Assembly (NCBI GenBank): GCA_964444825.1
Contig: CAYUIS010000002.1
Location: 1-64,000 of the forward strand
Direction of reading: 5' to 3'
DNA from: CAYUIS01 sp964444825
Lineage (GTDB): Bacteria; Chloroflexota; Anaerolineae; B4-G1
Length of the DNA stretch: 64,000 bases
Part shown: one piece after another, positions 50,404 to 60,150 of the stretch
How positions within the stretch are numbered: the stretch's first letter is position 1
Layout of the letters: each line of letters begins with the position of its first letter
The notes under the pieces: model-generated
Seen by the model: the letters and a program-made list of their open reading frames with translations, nothing else
The model's database searches: none
Told to the model about the DNA's origin: nothing
Position numbers and translations under genes: made by a program

Positions 50404-53400
50404 CTAGGCTGCGGAACGACTTTTCTTCCCCCAGGCAGCCGTGATCTCCGAATTGACCGCAACATTCTCAAGAAAGCTACGCCGCAGAGCGTCATCGCTG
50501 ATCTTGGCCGTCTTCTCCAGCAATATATCGTGTGCTTCAGACAGGATGCTTTCAGCCCGCTCGACAGCCGCGGCGCCTCCTGTAGCATCTAGAACGCGGT
50601 AGCACGTCATATAGACCTGCAGGGGATACTCGATTCCTTCCAGACCGTTATCCTCGATCCACGCCAGAATCTCCTCCACCCGCTCAAGTGCCTGCTCAAG
50701 ATTACCCTGAGCCATAGCGACGCGAGCCAGCCCTGCCACATCATCTATGGCCAAGCCCTGCTGGCCCAACTCCCGGCGCAGGCGTTTCGCTTTGCTGTAG
50801 GCCTCGGCGGCAGCCTCCAGTTCGCCCAGGCCCACCAGCGCGTGCCCCAGGTAGGTCAGGCTGTATCCCTCGCCGCGCCGGTCGCCAATCTCTCGCTGGA
50901 TGACCAGAGCACGCTGGCAGTGCTGTCGGGCGGCTTCATCGTCGCCCAGACCGTGGTAGACCAGACCAAGATTGACCAAGCTGGTAGCCTCTCCCCAACG
51001 ATCATCGATGGTGAGGCGGAGATCAAATGCCCGCTGGTGATAGTCTCTCGCAGCTTTGTAGTCGCCCAGGTCGTAGTAGACGACGCCGAGGTTGCTGAGA
51101 GCCATTGTCTCGCCCCGCCGATCGCCGATGGTTTGGTGGATGGATAACGCCTGTTCAAAGTAGTCTCGCGCTTCCGGCAAGTCACCCAATTCACCACGGA
51201 TCACGCCAAGATTGCTCAAGCTGTCGGCTTCACCCGGACGGTCACCGTTGGCACGGTGGATCTCCAGCGCTTGCCGGTAGTGCTCCTGTGCCGCCTGATA
51301 ATTGCCCTGGTAAAGGTAGACATCACCAAGGTAGTAGAGGCCCTGTGCTTGACTACGGCGATCATCGGCAGATCGCGCCAAGGCCAGGGCACGCTCCAGT
51401 GGAGCGTTCGCCGCCTCGTAGTCGCCCCGGCGCCAAAGCACCTTGCCCCACACAATATAACCTTGAGTATCGTCCGCTAACCCCTCCGTCCGGGCAGCCT
51501 GCTCAATGGCTCTCCGCACCGCGATCAACGCCGCCGAATAGTCACTGGTCACTTCCATATAGTTGGCCAGCCGCAGAGCCACTTCGATATCCCGACGCTC
51601 ATCTTTCATTCCCTCGGCCAAGAGGACCAGCGTCACTAGGTCTTGCGCCTGCGCCTCCCGCTCTCCCCGCAGGTCATTCACCGCCTCCCGCGCCGCCAGA
51701 AGGCCGTATCGTGACTCCAGGTCGCTCTCCGGCGTGAGCTCCAACGCACGGCTGAGATAACCCGCCGCCTCCACATTAGCATATTGAGCCGCTGCCCACT
51801 TACCAGCCAGTCCAGCGTAGTGCCGCTCACGATCGTGATCATCAGCCTGATGCCAGTGATACACCAACAGCGGGTAATATCGCGCTAAGGGAGAATCGAG
51901 TCCTGCCCGCGCATCCAGATCGGCGCCATCGCCAAAAGTCCGCTCATACCACTCGGCCACCGTGCGATGCAGTTGCCGTCGCTGGGCGAACAGCAGCGTC
52001 TCGTAGGCCACTTCTTGGGTGATGATGTGCTTGAAAAGATAGGTCAGCTCCGGCTCTGGCGCCTCCAGCGGCGTCAGATCCAGGTGAGTCAGATCATCCA
52101 GATAGCCCCTCAGCAGGCGGTGGCTGACCTCCATATGCTCGCCCAGCGTTTCGTGAAGCGCCGTATAGGCAAAGGTACGCCCGATGACGGCCGCCACCTT
52201 GAGCGTCAACTGCTCTTCCGGCGGCAGCTGGTCGATGCGTGAGAGGACGATGCCCTGGATGGTGTCTGGTAGCGTCTGGGCGGCTCGATCCAGGTCGCCA
52301 CTGACCAGGCAGCGGGTCGATCCCGCATCCGTCTCGATGGTGATGAGATCATTGTCCCGCAAGGCATACACCAACTCTTGGGCGAAAAAGGGGTTACCAC
52401 CTGCCCGCGTGCGCACCAATTCAGCGACCGGTTCTGGCAGCCCATCGTCGCTCAACCCCAACCTGGCCGCCGCCAGCATCAGTGTCTCCTCCTGCGACAT
52501 CGATTCCAGCGACAAACCCTCGACCTCCTCCATGCCTGCCAGGACCTGCGGTTCGAAACGCGCGACCTCGCCCTCCAGGGGGCGCATAACGACCACCAAC
52601 AACAGCGGCTCCTGGGCAACCGTGAGCGCCCGCGCCACCTGCAGCGTCAGATCCCACGATAGCGAGTCGAGCCATTGGGCATCCTCCATAACGAGAACCA
52701 GTGACCCCTCAGCCGCCCAGGCCCGCAGCAGTGCCAGGAGGAGAGAGACCAGACTCTCGTGTCGCAGATGGGTGTCGAGCGAGGCAGTCAAATCGTTCTC
52801 AGGAAACCCAAGGTTTAGCATATCGTTCAACAGAGGGATACGCTCCTCCAGGTTGAGGGCTACATCGCGAACGTGGGCCTGGACCCGCTGCCGTCGCTCC
52901 TCTGGTTGGCGGGCCTCTTCCAGGTCAAAGTAAGAGACAAATACGTCCCGCCACGCTCGATAGGGCGTCTGCTGCTCGATGCTGCGTCCCGCGCCCTGCA
53001 GGCCCGCGATGCCGCGCTCCCGCATCAATCGTGTCAACTCCTCCACCAGCCGTGACTTGCCGATCCCGGCATCCCCCTCGATAAGCAAGATGTGGCTGTG
53101 TCCGGCGCGCAGGTCGTCCAGGCAGGCCACGAGCCTGGCCACCTCGGCCCGACGCCCCACCAGCACACCGCCAGTTTCCATCTCCCCTTCCCTGGCAACC
53201 TCGCCTGCGGGACGATAGATACGAATTAGGCCTATCTTGCCCTTGACACGAACAGGGGGAAGAAGCTCAAAAGCCAACCTGCCCCGCGCGCCCCGATACG
53301 TCTCGTAGTCACAGCGCACCTGCCCCAGCCCAGCCACGCCCATCAAACGGGCCGCCAGATTGACCGTGTCGCCCATCACGGTGTATTCGCGTCGGGTCTC

Positions 53401-54465
53401 ACTGCCGACAGGACCGGCAAACACACGCCCGGTAGTCACGCCAATAGCCAGCTCCAGACCCTGCGTCTCGGCCAGAGCCTGCAGGTCCAGCGCACAGCGC
53501 AAGGCCCGCTCGGGGTCATCCTCGTGAGCGCGGGGAGGCGCGCCAAACAGCACGATGGCAATTGTCCCCTTATCATCCACTGCTACCTTGTTGATGCCAC
53601 CCTCGTAGCGCTCAATGATCTCTTGACTCCCGCGTAGGAAGGCATGAAGCCTCTCGATGGCATCGGCCTGCGCGTAATCGATGCCGCCGATGCCGATGAA
53701 CAGCACACTCATAGGCCGCAGCACGGCCAGCCACTCCTGTAGCGCTTCGCCCAACCACGTGCTGACCACACCGGGAACATAGGCCCGCAGGACCAGTTCC
53801 ACCGCCGCCGGATCCTGGACCCCGGCCCAGTCTGGCTGGGACAGAGGGCGCGGCTTCACAGCGTGGGAGACAATGACCGCCTCAGCTTCCGGGCTGAGGA
53901 CGATCTCACCCCGGCTGGCTTGGTGTTCCGCTTGTGCTACCTGGCGTAGGGAGTCGCCCGCGATGACATACTCCCAGCGCCCGAATACGCCGCCCACCCG
54001 GGCCGCTATGATCTCCCCAGCACCGATGCCGATCTTCATCCCCAGGGCCACGGGACCCGCGCTGGTTTCCAGCGTGGCAAACTCACTCATTGCCTCCTGC
54101 ATCACTTCGGCCGCCTGTTTGGCCCGGCGCGTGGCGATACTCAGATCCTCGTGCACGGCAGGAAACACCACCGTCACCGCGTCGCCGCTGAATTTCACCA
54201 CCTCGCCCCCTCCTGCTTCGATGAGGGCGATCATGCGGCTAAAGTAGCCGTTGAGCAAGCGGGTCAGCTCCTCTGGCCCCTCGGCGCCCTTTTGCGCCAG
54301 CGCTTCCGTCAACGGCGTGAAGCCAGAGACATCGGCAAAGAGGACCGCCGCCGAAAAGCGGTCGGCTTGAGCCTCGGTGGCGGGGGCTGGCGACGTCTCG
54401 CTCAGCGTAGCGCGGACGATATCGGGCGGAACGTAAGCAGCGAGAGTGCGCAACAAATCAGTCAT
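50404..54465 (-). CDS. Soluble-adenylyl-cyclase-like protein: two class III cyclase domains, AAA ATPase, TPR
   Basis: 1353 residues from ATG 54465, with GAGGAG six bases upstream. The first cyclase domain (about 30-200) has metal-binding Asps in VLFADVSGFT and VVKFSGDAVTVVF. The second (about 245-420) lacks the first Asp (VLFIGIGGID) but keeps INKVAVDDKG (substrate-contact Lys as in mammalian sAC) and YTVMGDTVNLAARL (transition-state Asn and Arg). The two would make one active site between them. Then a P-loop ATPase (IEGDAGIGKSRL about 475) and VMEDAQWLD (Walker B), and from about 960 a run of TPR repeats (SLSNLGVIRGELGDLPEARD). The protein is cytoplasmic. Bicarbonate or calcium sensing, known for some sACs, is only a possibility. 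Confidence 0.92.
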   Translation of the reverse strand: MTDLLRTLAAYVPPDIVRATLSETSPAPATEAQADRFSAAVLFADVSGFTPLTEALAQKGAEGPEELTRLLNGYFSRMIALIEAGGGEVVKFSGDAVTVVFPAVHEDLSIATRRAKQAAEVMQEAMSEFATLETSAGPVALGMKIGIGAGEIIAARVGGVFGRWEYVIAGDSLRQVAQAEHQASRGEIVLSPEAEAVIVSHAVKPRPLSQPDWAGVQDPAAVELVLRAYVPGVVSTWLGEALQEWLAVLRPMSVLFIGIGGIDYAQADAIERLHAFLRGSQEIIERYEGGINKVAVDDKGTIAIVLFGAPPRAHEDDPERALRCALDLQALAETQGLELAIGVTTGRVFAGPVGSETRREYTVMGDTVNLAARLMGVAGLGQVRCDYETYRGARGRLAFELLPPVRVKGKIGLIRIYRPAGEVAREGEMETGGVLVGRRAEVARLVACLDDLRAGHSHILLIEGDAGIGKSRLVEELTRLMRERGIAGLQGAGRSIEQQTPYRAWRDVFVSYFDLEEARQPEERRQRVQAHVRDVALNLEERIPLLNDMLNLGFPENDLTASLDTHLRHESLVSLLLALLRAWAAEGSLVLVMEDAQWLDSLSWDLTLQVARALTVAQEPLLLVVVMRPLEGEVARFEPQVLAGMEEVEGLSLESMSQEETLMLAAARLGLSDDGLPEPVAELVRTRAGGNPFFAQELVYALRDNDLITIETDAGSTRCLVSGDLDRAAQTLPDTIQGIVLSRIDQLPPEEQLTLKVAAVIGRTFAYTALHETLGEHMEVSHRLLRGYLDDLTHLDLTPLEAPEPELTYLFKHIITQEVAYETLLFAQRRQLHRTVAEWYERTFGDGADLDARAGLDSPLARYYPLLVYHWHQADDHDRERHYAGLAGKWAAAQYANVEAAGYLSRALELTPESDLESRYGLLAAREAVNDLRGEREAQAQDLVTLVLLAEGMKDERRDIEVALRLANYMEVTSDYSAALIAVRRAIEQAARTEGLADDTQGYIVWGKVLWRRGDYEAANAPLERALALARSADDRRSQAQGLYYLGDVYLYQGNYQAAQEHYRQALEIHRANGDRPGEADSLSNLGVIRGELGDLPEARDYFEQALSIHQTIGDRRGETMALSNLGVVYYDLGDYKAARDYHQRAFDLRLTIDDRWGEATSLVNLGLVYHGLGDDEAARQHCQRALVIQREIGDRRGEGYSLTYLGHALVGLGELEAAAEAYSKAKRLRRELGQQGLAIDDVAGLARVAMAQGNLEQALERVEEILAWIEDNGLEGIEYPLQVYMTCYRVLDATGGAAAVERAESILSEAHDILLEKTAKISDDALRRSFLENVAVNSEITAAWGKKSRSAA

Positions 54466-54537
54466 ACATCTCCTCGCACAATGGAGTGAGCTGCGTTTCA
54501 ACCATCCCTACGTTGGAGACAGGGATTCACCTGACAC

Positions 54538-54582
54538 GAAGGCAGACCGTAATCATGAGTCATCATGACGCGGTCTGCCTTC
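54538..54582. terminator. Hairpin downstream of the clostripain-family gene
   Basis: GAAGGCAGACCG (54538-54549) and its exact complement (54571-54582), 21-base loop, about 58 bases beyond the minus-strand stop at 54640 and 72 bases upstream of the cyclase start. No T run is seen. Confidence 0.5.
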
Positions 54583-54639
54583 CCTTGACCCCACAAGGCT
54601 CCACCCGGAACCGGGCATCATCCTCGCTTCAGCGCGCGT

Positions 54640-57600
54640 CTATCTCAGCACGGCGGGCAGGTAAACATACTTGAAGACGAAGGCATCGCCGCCGGCCAAC
54701 CTGAACGTAGAGCGACTGGAGTACATACCTCGGCCAATTCCGGTGGGCAGGGCCCACGCCAGAAACTCGTCCCATCGACCATCCTGATCCTGACTCATCC
54801 GGTAGCGGGTAGGGTATTCACCGAAGGCACTGGATGATTTGGTGGTGGGATAGTAGATGGACAGACCATGTGCACCCCTGTGATCCCAGGGATACCCGCT
54901 GACTTCCCCACTGGCGTGCCGCTCGTGGACCACTGCGGCGTCGACGGCGGATTTGACGGCGGCAGCCTCCGTCGGGGCTAGACTTAGACCGCTCGCGTGG
55001 TCGGCCAGGTCCCACAGATCGATGTATTCCGCCCGGATGGGGTTCGTAGCATCAACGTCGGCGGCAAAGGCCTGGGAGTTGTCTCGCGCGCTGGTAACTG
55101 CATTTCGCTGATTTAGCGTGTCCGTATCCCTGATCGTGTCGCCAAAGCTGGTCACGGCATCCCTGACGCCTACCATTTGACTGGTGTCTATCAGAGAGAT
55201 CGTATGGGGGTATCCCTCCGCGCTGGCTTGGGCGTAATAGCGGTCCACGATTCGCCGGCCGACGTCCGGAGGCGTATCCGTCGACGCTAGATCCCCAAAG
55301 TAGGCCGGGTAGGTGTCGATACCCCAACTGATCTGCTGGAAGAAGACCACATAATCGACCCACTCTCTGAGGTCATAAGCGTTCTCGGCCAGCCCCATCA
55401 AACAGGCTTCAAAGTCAAAGATGTCGATCTTGCGGTTACCGTTGTGGGTTGCGCTCTTCAGAGCAGCGTACAGGTCGGGAGGCGTGAGTTGATCGTTCTG
55501 GGAAGCCGAATCGAAGCTAATGCCATAGACACCATCGCCGTGGTCATCAACGGCCAGGTAGTAGTGGTCGGCCGGATATTGGTCCATGGACCAACTGACG
55601 AAATTGGCCAGGGTGTCGGGATGGCCCATATTGAGTTCGCCCCTATCCCATTTGTTCGTCCCAGGCGTATAGCTGCCGTTAGGCTGGACCACGTAGCGGG
55701 TCGTTCCACTGCCACCGGTCCCACCAGCGGGCCCGTCGTACAGGATGGTCACAGTGAGGAAATCGGTCTTGCCTCCGATGAACGCTTCGATGTCCTCTCG
55801 ATATTTAGTCAGAATCGACTCAAAGGTAGGGTCTTCGGCGTTGAGGTAGAGCATGACGGTCCAGGTGTCGTCGGGCGCATCTGGCTCAGTGCCAGGTGCG
55901 GGCGGACCGCTGCCGCTACCGGCACATTGCACCGTCAGATCATAGAACGAATCCGGACTGCCCAAGCCCGAGTAGGACTCGACGCTGATATAGTACGTGG
56001 CGTTCGTGGTATTGGTGTAGACAACATACGAGTCGTAGCTGTCGCCATCGTCGTCGTTCCAGGCCACCAAGCTAGGACTGCTGTCCCAGAGCCCAACAAC
56101 CGAGTCGAGGGCCGACCGAGGTATTTGCGTATTGGCATCGATATCGACATCGATCCGACCTGCAGGTACATTGCTCAGCTCAAACCAATCAATGTCATAA
56201 CCACCCAGAGCGTCGCCGATGGTGCCCGTAATCGTGTCGCCACAGCCGACGAGAGTGGCTTCACTGGTGTCGTCGTTAGGCTCATTGGTGTCAATGTAAC
56301 CTCCCGCGCCGCTGCCGGTGGCATACACGCGCACATAGTCAACCCAGCTCCTTGTGATTCCTGCTCCGGCTACACCATAACCGTAGAAATCAACGTCGCT
56401 CCACGCCTCAAAGATGAGGTCTACCGATTGGCCCGCGATATCTGCCACCTCCGTCGAATCAAGGGTGTATAGGACCTCCTGCCAGGTGCCGGTCGCATCG
56501 CTGGCATCCATACAGCCCAGATCCACCCAGATCTCGCCGTGGTCAGCGGGGTTCGCCATGCCAGCGCAGAACCAGTCGTAGCCTGCGTACGTCTCATAAG
56601 TCGTTACGGCAACCCAAAAGTTCAGCACGACACTGGTGACGTCGCTCGGCACGCTGAAGGTCTGGTACAGGAAATCGATCCCAAAGCCTGCGGGTCTCAT
56701 CAAGTAGGCGGCATATTGCCCCTCGACGTAGGTAGCGTTACTGACCCCCACCTCCGCGATGTCGAGCAACGCCTCCGCCTCGCTCGCATCCTGCAAGCGG
56801 GAGTTGTCGCTTTCTTGCGCCGGGTCTCCAGGCGTCACCGCGGACGGCGCCGAGTCCAGGAGATGTTCGGATCCGCCAAGGCCAAGAGATGGCCCCAACA
56901 CGGGTGCGGCCATCTCTGATCCAGCATGCTGAGAGAGACCCTGCAGGACCGGGCTCTCGATGGCCCCGCTATCCCGGCTTCGCGTGTCCCAGGAGTGCTG
57001 GCTCTGCCCTTTCCGTTCCGCCGGGTCGCTCGACCCGGACGCACTCATCCCCTGTACAGACGACGTGGGCCGGACAGCCCGCGTCTGCCGCGTCGATACC
57101 GCGGTCGAGGACGCCAGCACCACGTCGTCAACAAAGAGATTGGAGTTGAGCGAGCTGTCCGTCTCAGCCTGGATTCGCAACTGAACCGTCTGTCCCGCAT
57201 AGGCGCTCAGGTCCACCATCCGTATCATCCACCCACCCGTGTTGGTACTGGCACACAGATAAAAGACGTCTACGATGTCAGTGACAGCGGTATCAACCAG
57301 CACGCCGCCCAAGTCGTTTGCACAGATATCTTCAGAGGCGATCCAGTACCGATAGACGAGAACCGGATCGCTGGATGGGATGGTGACGCTTTGCGCGATA
57401 TAGGATATCTCGTCGTCCGCGCCGCCCAACCAGACCGCCCAACTCCCGCTGTGGGGCGTGACCGAGCCGGGGAAAGGGAGCGGACCGGATTCATTGATGA
57501 TCAAGTCCCAGCCTAGAGCGGAGTACTCGGTCCACGAACCGTCAGGGCCGTCCTCAAAGTCACTGTTGAGTATCGGGTTTGAGGTAATCGAGAAGGTATC

Positions 57601-58650
57601 GGTCAGCCAGTTGGTCAAATCACCGGTCTCAATGGGGCGTTTTTGTATCTTTTCGCCGTTTGTTTTGGGGTTTGGGGTTGGGGGGGGGGTGACGCTGGGG
57701 TCATCGCCCCAGACCCAGATTTCGTCGACGAAAGGACCCCAATAGTCAATGGGATTGCTCATATCGGATTGAAAAGCCCAGACCAGCCAGACCTCCGAAT
57801 AGCCAGCGTAGGAAGTCAGCCAGTAGGCCCGATCAGTCCAGCCGCCGGAATCGCCCGACCAAAAGTCTCCGTAGAAAGTGTTGCCATCGATCGAAGTCCC
57901 AAAAAAGACCTGGTCGTACTCGGGCTCAGTCTGGTACCACAGGCCAAAGCTGACAAAGACATCGGCCATATTGCTGAGATCGAGGGGGCCATACACCATC
58001 CAGCTATTCAGATCGTTGGGATAGTAATAGAACTCTGGATCGAGGCCGTCGGTGCCGCCGGCCGCTGGCCAGGCAGACCACGCATCCCATTGGGGCAAGT
58101 AGTCGTCATCATCCCAGGTGCGGTCGAGGTCATCGTCGCTGAAATCGTAGACACTCCAGAGACCAGCAGGGAAACTGCCTTCAAAGCCCTCGTACGCCAG
58201 CGGGATCCAATCCAGCGGGCTCAATAGCCCAGCGATATCGGGAGCCGGATAAGCCTCCCGCGGACCACCTATGTCCCCTGGCGGCCTCCTCAATTGATCA
58301 GCCTCGCCGGCCGGCTTGTCAGCGGCAGAAACCAACAAGGACTCCCCCAGCCGCAGCACCGTATCGGGCCGAAACTGGACGACATCCAGATCACTTCTGC
58401 CAACCTGCGGACCAGAACTGGGCTTGACGGCGCCCGGCTCGGGTGTGGCAGAGGAAAAACTCGGCTGGAGAGGGGGTGGTGGCGGCGGGGGCTCGGCTGT
58501 CGGTAGCAGATCAGGTTCAGCCCGCGCAGGTTCAACAGCCTGAGCCAGGGTGCTCTCGGGAAGGAGAAGGACAGTAGCACAGGTGACAGCGGTCAACACA
58601 ACGACGATGCTTACAACGAGATGTTTGAACGGGTTGCTTATGGTAGCCAT
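54640..58650 (-). CDS. Secreted clostripain-family (C11) cysteine peptidase with PPC domain
   Basis: 1336 residues from ATG 58650, with GGAGGG eight bases upstream. The frame continues upstream to 58779 but passes through the promoter. Order: signal peptide (VVSIVVVLTAVTCATVLLL), a Pro-rich linker (about 60-70), two sandwich domains of immune-inhibitor/MAM type (EGFEGSFPAGLWSVYDFSDD about 155; NSDFEDGPDGSWTEYSALG about 355), a third near 660, a PPC domain (DTNEPNDDTSEATLVGCGDT about 790), then the C11 catalytic domain from TWTVMLYLNAEDP (about 930). The catalytic His is in YLAVDDHGDGVYG and the Cys in DIFDFEACLMGLAENAYDL. It ends KYVYLPAVLR. C11 enzymes cut after Arg or Lys. An extracellular peptidase is the clear prediction. 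Confidence 0.92.
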   Translation of the reverse strand: MATISNPFKHLVVSIVVVLTAVTCATVLLLPESTLAQAVEPARAEPDLLPTAEPPPPPPPLQPSFSSATPEPGAVKPSSGPQVGRSDLDVVQFRPDTVLRLGESLLVSAADKPAGEADQLRRPPGDIGGPREAYPAPDIAGLLSPLDWIPLAYEGFEGSFPAGLWSVYDFSDDDLDRTWDDDDYLPQWDAWSAWPAAGGTDGLDPEFYYYPNDLNSWMVYGPLDLSNMADVFVSFGLWYQTEPEYDQVFFGTSIDGNTFYGDFWSGDSGGWTDRAYWLTSYAGYSEVWLVWAFQSDMSNPIDYWGPFVDEIWVWGDDPSVTPPPTPNPKTNGEKIQKRPIETGDLTNWLTDTFSITSNPILNSDFEDGPDGSWTEYSALGWDLIINESGPLPFPGSVTPHSGSWAVWLGGADDEISYIAQSVTIPSSDPVLVYRYWIASEDICANDLGGVLVDTAVTDIVDVFYLCASTNTGGWMIRMVDLSAYAGQTVQLRIQAETDSSLNSNLFVDDVVLASSTAVSTRQTRAVRPTSSVQGMSASGSSDPAERKGQSQHSWDTRSRDSGAIESPVLQGLSQHAGSEMAAPVLGPSLGLGGSEHLLDSAPSAVTPGDPAQESDNSRLQDASEAEALLDIAEVGVSNATYVEGQYAAYLMRPAGFGIDFLYQTFSVPSDVTSVVLNFWVAVTTYETYAGYDWFCAGMANPADHGEIWVDLGCMDASDATGTWQEVLYTLDSTEVADIAGQSVDLIFEAWSDVDFYGYGVAGAGITRSWVDYVRVYATGSGAGGYIDTNEPNDDTSEATLVGCGDTITGTIGDALGGYDIDWFELSNVPAGRIDVDIDANTQIPRSALDSVVGLWDSSPSLVAWNDDDGDSYDSYVVYTNTTNATYYISVESYSGLGSPDSFYDLTVQCAGSGSGPPAPGTEPDAPDDTWTVMLYLNAEDPTFESILTKYREDIEAFIGGKTDFLTVTILYDGPAGGTGGSGTTRYVVQPNGSYTPGTNKWDRGELNMGHPDTLANFVSWSMDQYPADHYYLAVDDHGDGVYGISFDSASQNDQLTPPDLYAALKSATHNGNRKIDIFDFEACLMGLAENAYDLREWVDYVVFFQQISWGIDTYPAYFGDLASTDTPPDVGRRIVDRYYAQASAEGYPHTISLIDTSQMVGVRDAVTSFGDTIRDTDTLNQRNAVTSARDNSQAFAADVDATNPIRAEYIDLWDLADHASGLSLAPTEAAAVKSAVDAAVVHERHASGEVSGYPWDHRGAHGLSIYYPTTKSSSAFGEYPTRYRMSQDQDGRWDEFLAWALPTGIGRGMYSSRSTFRLAGGDAFVFKYVYLPAVLR

Positions 58651-58749
58651 AGTTGCGATCCCTCCATAGAAATCTTGACCCTCTTGACTCACTGCTCTCT
58701 CGCGGAGAGAGCCCGACCCGCCCCAGGTTCGCTCAAGTTCGTCTACGTC

Positions 58750-58779
58750 ATTATACCATACCTTACCATCCACAAGCAA
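58750..58779 (-). promoter_or_regulatory. Promoter of the C11 peptidase gene
   Basis: On the minus strand TTGCTT (58779-58774), 18-base spacer, TATAAT (58755-58750). The start would be about 58743, roughly 90 bases before the ATG. Confidence 0.6.
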
Positions 58780-58899
58780 GGCTCGTTCGACGGGGTGGAC
58801 CGCCCCAGAATCCGAGCGAACCCTTCAGTTCGCCTACCTACCCCCACATATCGGGGTCGTTCGAACCACTGCTGACCGTGGAACAGCCACTGCTTCAGA

Positions 58900-58997
58900 G
58901 AAACCAGGTTTTTCTGCGTCTATCAAACGAACTGATGGCTAGGGAGTGGTTTGCTACCCATAACCACCGCGCTTCTCGGCAAAAAAACCTGGTTTCT
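58900..58997. repeat. 98-base inverted-repeat element, family 1
   Basis: Perfect 15-base arms AGAAACCAGGTTTTT (58900-58914) and complement (58983-58997), the same arms and total length as 12414-12511, with a different interior. It lies in the 534-base interval between the divergent peptidase and PstS-like genes; apart from the two promoters nothing else is seen there. Confidence 0.8.
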
Positions 58998-59013
58998 GGC
59001 TTGGCGGCGCGAC

Positions 59014-59042
59014 TTGTTCGCCCCTTGGACGCGATGTATAAT
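59014..59042 (+). promoter_or_regulatory. Promoter of the PstS-like gene
   Basis: TTGTTC (59014-59019), 17-base spacer, TATAAT (59037-59042), about 140 bases before ATG 59185. Confidence 0.6.
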
Positions 59043-59184
59043 GCCACCGTTGACCTTTGGTCGCTGGCAGTTGATTGCCACCGGATATGTGGGCGCAGAT
59101 TTCTAAGCCACAGTGATGCGCGCCCCAGCGGCAAACCTGGTGTTCCGACTGCTGGCCTGTCGGTGGAAATCGAGGACGCTCTGA

Positions 59185-60057
59185 ATGTCGACCTCACCGC
59201 TGGAGCAAAAACCAAGCCACACACATCCGGGGGCCGGCCCGCTGCGCTCCTCCATCCGCCGCTTGCGTTTCACGATCCTCGCTTGCTTTTTCCTGCTCCT
59301 CCCAAGTGCTTGCGCCCCCCAACCCTTCGCCATCACCCGTGAACCGGTCACGCTACGGTTGGTCGCCGCTGATACGTGCGAACCCTTGGTTGAGCAACTC
59401 CGTACCGGTTACGAGGCAGCTCGACCCTGGGTCACGGTCCAATTCGAGATCCTTAACACCTCTATGGCCGAACGATCGCTGCGCGAAGGCGAGGCAGACC
59501 TGGCGCTGCTTTCCTGGTTGCAGGAAACCTCCTACGAGGAGCCGTTGTGGTCCCAGGTCTTTACCCAGGATGGCATCGCCGTCATCATCAACCCCGCTAC
59601 CCCATTTAGCGAGACCGGGCTGGCTCATCTAGAGGAGATTTTTCGCGGGCGTATACAGGAATGGGGCGGCACGGTGCTTGTCGCCGTCAGCCGTGAGGAT
59701 GGTTCGGGCACCCGTCATGTATTCGACAGTATCGTACTGTCTATTCACAAGGTAGCCCATACTGCTGTGGTAATGCCGTCGGGTGAGGCAGTCATTGATT
59801 ACGTGGCACACACCCCAGGCGCTATCGGCTACGTCTCGACGGCCCAGTTGGCAGAATACGGCACCGCTGGTGTTCACGTCTTGCCCGTCGAGGGGATCTT
59901 GCCCACCGCCGATGCCATCAACGGCGGCTCCTACCCCCTCGCGCGCCCACTCTACCTGGCTACCATCGCCGAGCCGACCGGTGAGGCCCGGGAATTTGCC
60001 CAGTGGGTACTGGGACCAGACGGGCAGGCCATCCTGAAGCAGGCTGGAGATTGGTAA
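59185..60057 (+). CDS. PstS-like substrate-binding lipoprotein
   Basis: 290 residues with a signal peptide ending in lipobox LLPSAC (Cys about 43) and a Pro/His-rich N-terminus before it. The fold is of phosphate-type periplasmic binding proteins: TLRLVAADTCEPLVEQL, NTSMAERSLREGEADLALLS, GIAVIINPATPFSETGLAHL, VAVSREDGSGTRHVFDSIVL (the phosphate-loop SGT region), then TPGAIGYVSTAQLAEYG. No pstC, pstA or pstB is adjacent, so transport by this protein is not assured; such orphan copies may sense phosphate or another anion. It is followed, after 93 bases, by the acyl-CoA mutase gene. Confidence 0.82.
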   Translation: MSTSPLEQKPSHTHPGAGPLRSSIRRLRFTILACFFLLLPSACAPQPFAITREPVTLRLVAADTCEPLVEQLRTGYEAARPWVTVQFEILNTSMAERSLREGEADLALLSWLQETSYEEPLWSQVFTQDGIAVIINPATPFSETGLAHLEEIFRGRIQEWGGTVLVAVSREDGSGTRHVFDSIVLSIHKVAHTAVVMPSGEAVIDYVAHTPGAIGYVSTAQLAEYGTAGVHVLPVEGILPTADAINGGSYPLARPLYLATIAEPTGEAREFAQWVLGPDGQAILKQAGDW

Positions 60058-60115
60058 CTTCCACCGCCATGTGCCTACCCCTCACCGGCGACTTTTGCTT
60101 TCAGGCAGGCCGGGG

Positions 60116-60140
60116 TATAATCGACCTAATAACGGGAGGT
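60116..60140 (+). promoter_or_regulatory. Promoter -10 and ribosome site of the acyl-CoA mutase gene
   Basis: TATAAT at 60116-60121 after GGGG, with only a poor -35 (TTTTGC, 60093). GGAGGT at 60135-60140 lies ten bases before ATG 60151, so the leader is about 23 bases. Confidence 0.5.
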
Positions 60141-60150
60141 AACCCACGCG

